From: Tessaracoccus flavescens
Lineage (GTDB): Bacteria; Actinomycetota; Actinomycetes; Propionibacteriales; Propionibacteriaceae
Length of the DNA: 8,163 nucleotides
Assembly: GCA_020741375.1 (NCBI GenBank)
Contig: DYZF01000096.1
Coordinates: forward strand, 1-8,163
Direction: 5' to 3'
The translations under genes were made by a program, and so were the position numbers. Of this stretch, positions 6,452 to 8,163 are shown one piece after another (position 1 is the stretch's first letter; every line of letters begins with the position of its first letter). Under the pieces are notes generated by a model. That model worked only from the letters and a program-made list of their open reading frames with translations. It was not told where the DNA came from and did not search any database.

Positions 6452-6457
6452 AGGCTA
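6452..6457 (-). promoter_or_regulatory. -10 box of the DUF4870 gene, likely leaderless
   Basis: TAGCCT on the minus strand is separated by seven bases from ATG 6444, with no ribosome-binding site. The hairpin at 6467-6491 overlaps where a -35 element would be, so no -35 box is identifiable. Confidence 0.45.
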
Positions 6458-6466
6458 GGTACCGAC

Positions 6467-6491
6467 GGGTCCCCGCGGTAGCGGGGAACCC
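6467..6491 (-). terminator. GC-rich hairpin between the IclR gene and the DUF4870 gene
   Basis: GGGTCCCCGC (6467-6476) pairs with 6481-6491 apart from one bulged base, around a four-base loop. It lies 28 bases past the IclR-gene stop, in the right place to end that transcript. There is no T-run, so it may be a weak or factor-assisted terminator. Confidence 0.45.
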
Positions 6492-6519
6492 CCGGATGAC
6501 ACCCTGCTCGAACCCTTGA

Positions 6520-7245
6520 TCACTCAGGGGCGCCGCTGCGGCGCAGCACCTCGCTGAGCCGCTCAGCCGCGGCCAGCACGGCCGGCGCGTGCAGGCGGCC
6601 GGGGGAGCGCGTCAGACGCTCGATCGGACCCGACACCGACACGGCGGCGATCAGTTTGCCCGACGGCGCCAGCACCGGGGCTGACACCGACGCGACGCCG
6701 GCCTCACGCTCGGCGACCGACTGGGCCCAGCCCCGTCGGCGAACGCCCTGAAGGGTCGTCATGGTGAACGATGCCTCCTCCAGCAGCTTCTCGAGCTTCT
6801 CCGGCTCCTCCCAGGCGAGGAGGACCTGGGCGGCGGAGCCGGCTGTCATCGACAGCTGCGCGCCAACGGGGACCGAATCGCGCAGGCCGGTGGGGCGCTC
6901 GACGGAGGCCACACAGATGCGGATGTCGCCCTGGCGGCGGAAGAGCTGCACGGACTCGCCGGTGATGTCGCGAAGCCGGGTCAGGATGGGGCCGGCGGTG
7001 GCCAGTAGCGGATCCTCGCCGGCCGATTCCGCGAGCTCGATGAGCCTTGGGCCGAGTACGAAGCGGCCTTGCAGGTCGCGACCGACGAAGCGGTGGTGCT
7101 CCAATGCGACCGCGAGTCGGTGGGCCGTCGGGCGGGCTAGGCCGGTGGCCGTGACCAGACCGGCGAGAGTGAGCGGATTGCGTTCCAGCGCGGCCAGAAC
7201 CGCGGCTGCTTTATCGAGTACGCCAACGCCTGAAGTGTCGTCCAT
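6520..7245 (-). CDS. IclR-family regulator, probable leu-operon repressor
   Basis: A 241-residue DNA-binding regulator. A winged helix-turn-helix occupies about residues 8-65, with the recognition region LAGLVTATGLARPTAHRLA at 27-45 and the wing near 52-65 (HRFVGRDLQGRFVLG). The C-terminal IclR effector domain (about 80-236) carries GESVQLFRRQGDIRICVAS (96-114), GSAAQVLLAW (136-145), and GVASVSAPVLAPSGKLIAAVSVSGP (183-207), the usual ligand-pocket strand. It is slightly shorter than typical 250-270-residue members. Its divergence from leuC is the arrangement of C. glutamicum LtbR and Streptomyces NdgR, which control leucine genes, so repression of leuCD and of itself is the likely job. The effector is not visible. 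The start is fixed by TAATCT six bases upstream. Confidence 0.9.
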   Translation of the reverse strand: MDDTSGVGVLDKAAAVLAALERNPLTLAGLVTATGLARPTAHRLAVALEHHRFVGRDLQGRFVLGPRLIELAESAGEDPLLATAGPILTRLRDITGESVQLFRRQGDIRICVASVERPTGLRDSVPVGAQLSMTAGSAAQVLLAWEEPEKLEKLLEEASFTMTTLQGVRRRGWAQSVAEREAGVASVSAPVLAPSGKLIAAVSVSGPIERLTRSPGRLHAPAVLAAAERLSEVLRRSGAPE

Positions 7246-7274
7246 ATGGTGAGATTATCAATCCATATTGTGGA
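7242..7274. promoter_or_regulatory. Pair of CCATAT boxes at the IclR-gene promoter, candidate operators
   Basis: CCATATGGTGA (7242-7252) and CCATATTGTGGA (7263-7274) begin 21 bases apart, two helical turns, on the same strand. The second sits in a TCCA-5-TGGA dyad (7262-7274). They flank and overlap the -10 box (7252-7257) and start codon of the IclR gene. The second resembles, from memory only, the LtbR site (CAYATAGTGGGA-like). Autoregulatory operators are a reasonable inference. Confidence 0.45.
7252..7257 (-). promoter_or_regulatory. -10 box of the IclR gene, likely leaderless
   Basis: TAATCT on the minus strand, then six bases (CACCAT), then ATG 7245. No Shine-Dalgarno is present. It is the best -10 match in the window and lies between the two CCATAT boxes. 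Confidence 0.55.
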
Positions 7275-7282
7275 CGCGCAAC

Positions 7283-7310
7283 TTGAACGCACGCTCATCG
7301 CGACCATACT
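7283..7310 (+). promoter_or_regulatory. leuC promoter
   Basis: TTGAAC (7283-7288) and CATACT (7305-7310), 16 bases apart, form a fair promoter. RNA would start near 7317, giving a leader of about 32 bases, too short for a leader peptide or T-box. Control is therefore more likely at initiation. Confidence 0.5.
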
Positions 7311-7314
7311 TGTG
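7304..7314. promoter_or_regulatory. Third CCATA box over the leuC -10
   Basis: CCATACTTGTG resembles the boxes at 7242 and 7263 (CCATA then a GTG-type end) and covers the leuC -10 hexamer. It starts 41 bases from the second box, close to four helical turns. It may be the site where the IclR protein represses leuC, but the match is partial. Confidence 0.3.
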
Positions 7315-7348
7315 CCCCGTCAGAACTGATCGTTGGAAGCGAGGAGCC

Positions 7349-8163
7349 ATGGGTAAGACCCTGAGCGAAAAGGTATGGGACGCCCACGTCGTCCGCTCGG
7401 CCGAAGGTGAGCCGGACCTGCTCTACATCGACCTCCATCTCGTGCACGAAGTGACCAGCCCCCAGGCGTTCGAGGGCCTCCGCCTCGCGGGCCGCCAGGT
7501 CCGCCGCCCCGAGCTCACGCTCGCCACCGAGGACCACAACACCCCGACGCTCAACATCCTCGCGCCCATCGCCGACCCGGTCTCGCGCAAGCAGGTCGAC
7601 ACCCTGCGCCAGAACGCGAAGGACTTCGGGATCCGCATCCACTCGTTGGGCGACCGCGACCAGGGCGTCGTGCACATCATCGGCCCCCAGCTCGGCGTCA
7701 CCCAGCCCGGCATGACGATCGTCTGCGGCGACTCCCACACCTCCACCCACGGCGCGTTCGGCGCGCTGGCCTTCGGCATCGGCACCTCCGAGGTCGAGCA
7801 CGTGCTCGCCACGCAGACGCTGAACCAGGCCAAGCCCAAGACGATGGCCGTCAACATCAATGGCGACCTGCCCAACGGCGTCACCGCCAAGGACGTCGTC
7901 CTCGCGCTCATCGCGAAGGTCGGCACCGGCGGCGGCCAGGGCCACATCGTCGAGTACCGCGGCACCACCATCGAGCAGCTCTCCATGGAGGGCCGCATGA
8001 CGATCTGCAACATGTCGATCGAGTGGGGAGCCAAGGCCGGCATGATCGCCCCCGACGACACCACGTTCGCCTACCTCAAGGGCCGCCCGCACGCGCCCGA
8101 GGGCGAGGAGTGGGACGCCGCCGTCGAGTACTGGCGCACCCTCAAGACCGACGACGACGCGAC
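7349..8163 (+). CDS. leuC: 3-isopropylmalate dehydratase large subunit LeuC (3' end cut by window)
   Basis: With LeuD it isomerises 2-isopropylmalate to 3-isopropylmalate and, in the citramalate route, citramalate to 3-methylmalate, using a [4Fe-4S] cluster. 271 codons are visible of roughly 470 in the family. The start [15 protein letters not shown] is typical for actinobacteria. The aconitase-family signature [19 protein letters not shown] lies at 125-143, followed by [13 protein letters not shown] (145-157), and [15 protein letters not shown] (217-231). Two of the cluster cysteines would lie beyond the edge; the visible part has no lesion. GAGGAG at 7341-7346 is close (two bases) to the ATG, so the more distant GGAAG at 7335-7339 may help. 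leuD is expected just downstream. It is divergent from the IclR gene. Confidence 0.96.
   Translation, partial: MGKTLSEKVWDAHVVRSAEGEPDLLYIDLHLVHEVTSPQAFEGLRLAGRQVRRPELTLATEDHNTPTLNILAPIADPVSRKQVDTLRQNAKDFGIRIHSLGDRDQGVVHIIGPQLGVTQPGMTIVCGDSHTSTHGAFGALAFGIGTSEVEHVLATQTLNQAKPKTMAVNINGDLPNGVTAKDVVLALIAKVGTGGGQGHIVEYRGTTIEQLSMEGRMTICNMSIEWGAKAGMIAPDDTTFAYLKGRPHAPEGEEWDAAVEYWRTLKTDDDA

Noticed and set aside
7317..7348. Leucine attenuator, leader peptide or T-box before leuC
   Set aside because: The predicted leader is about 32 bases, with no Leu-codon-rich ORF or terminator/antiterminator hairpins.
7295..8092. Minus-strand open frame opposite leuC
   Set aside because: It is antisense to a clear LeuC reading frame and its low-complexity composition matches no family I recognise.

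Overview
The window comes from a high-GC Gram-positive genome, most likely an actinobacterium. Support comes from strongly C/G-ending codons, a short 350-residue LeuB of the mycobacterial type, several TANNNT -10 boxes 6-7 nt before an ATG (leaderless transcripts), and the neighbourhood leuB / FAH-family gene / tRNA-Gln / tRNA-Glu / iclR-type gene / leuC, which I recall from mycobacteria and corynebacteria. The presence of cimA and the gene order fit the Propionibacteriaceae, but that is inference; no taxon can be proven here.

Layout. Bases 1-4542 hold the branched-chain amino acid block: leuB on the minus strand, then divergently cimA (citramalate synthase), an FAH-family hydrolase/decarboxylase, and a CPBP-family membrane protease that overlaps the FAH gene by four bases. 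Bases 4543-5700 form a cassette-like module: two diverged 82-bp elements, each with long imperfect terminal inverted repeats, lie in direct orientation 1051 bp apart and enclose one minus-strand gene for an AbiEi-like/DUF559 nuclease-like protein. Bases 5743-6047 are a two-tRNA unit, Gln(CTG) then Glu(CTC), with a promoter and a textbook intrinsic terminator. A small DUF4870 membrane protein and an IclR-type regulator follow on the minus strand. The regulator is divergent from leuC, which runs off the right edge.

How the genes fit together. CimA makes citramalate from pyruvate and acetyl-CoA. LeuCD isomerises it and LeuB oxidises it to 2-oxobutyrate for isoleucine; LeuB and LeuCD also serve leucine synthesis. 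The IclR protein is probably the local leu repressor: the 103-bp gap between it and leuC holds three related AT-rich CCATA boxes overlapping both promoters. No such box is seen between leuB and cimA.

The points most worth a second look are the repeat-bounded DUF559 gene, the recurring leaderless promoter architecture (four clear cases, one weak), and the spaced CCATA boxes at iclR-leuC. Most of the rest is ordinary core metabolism.
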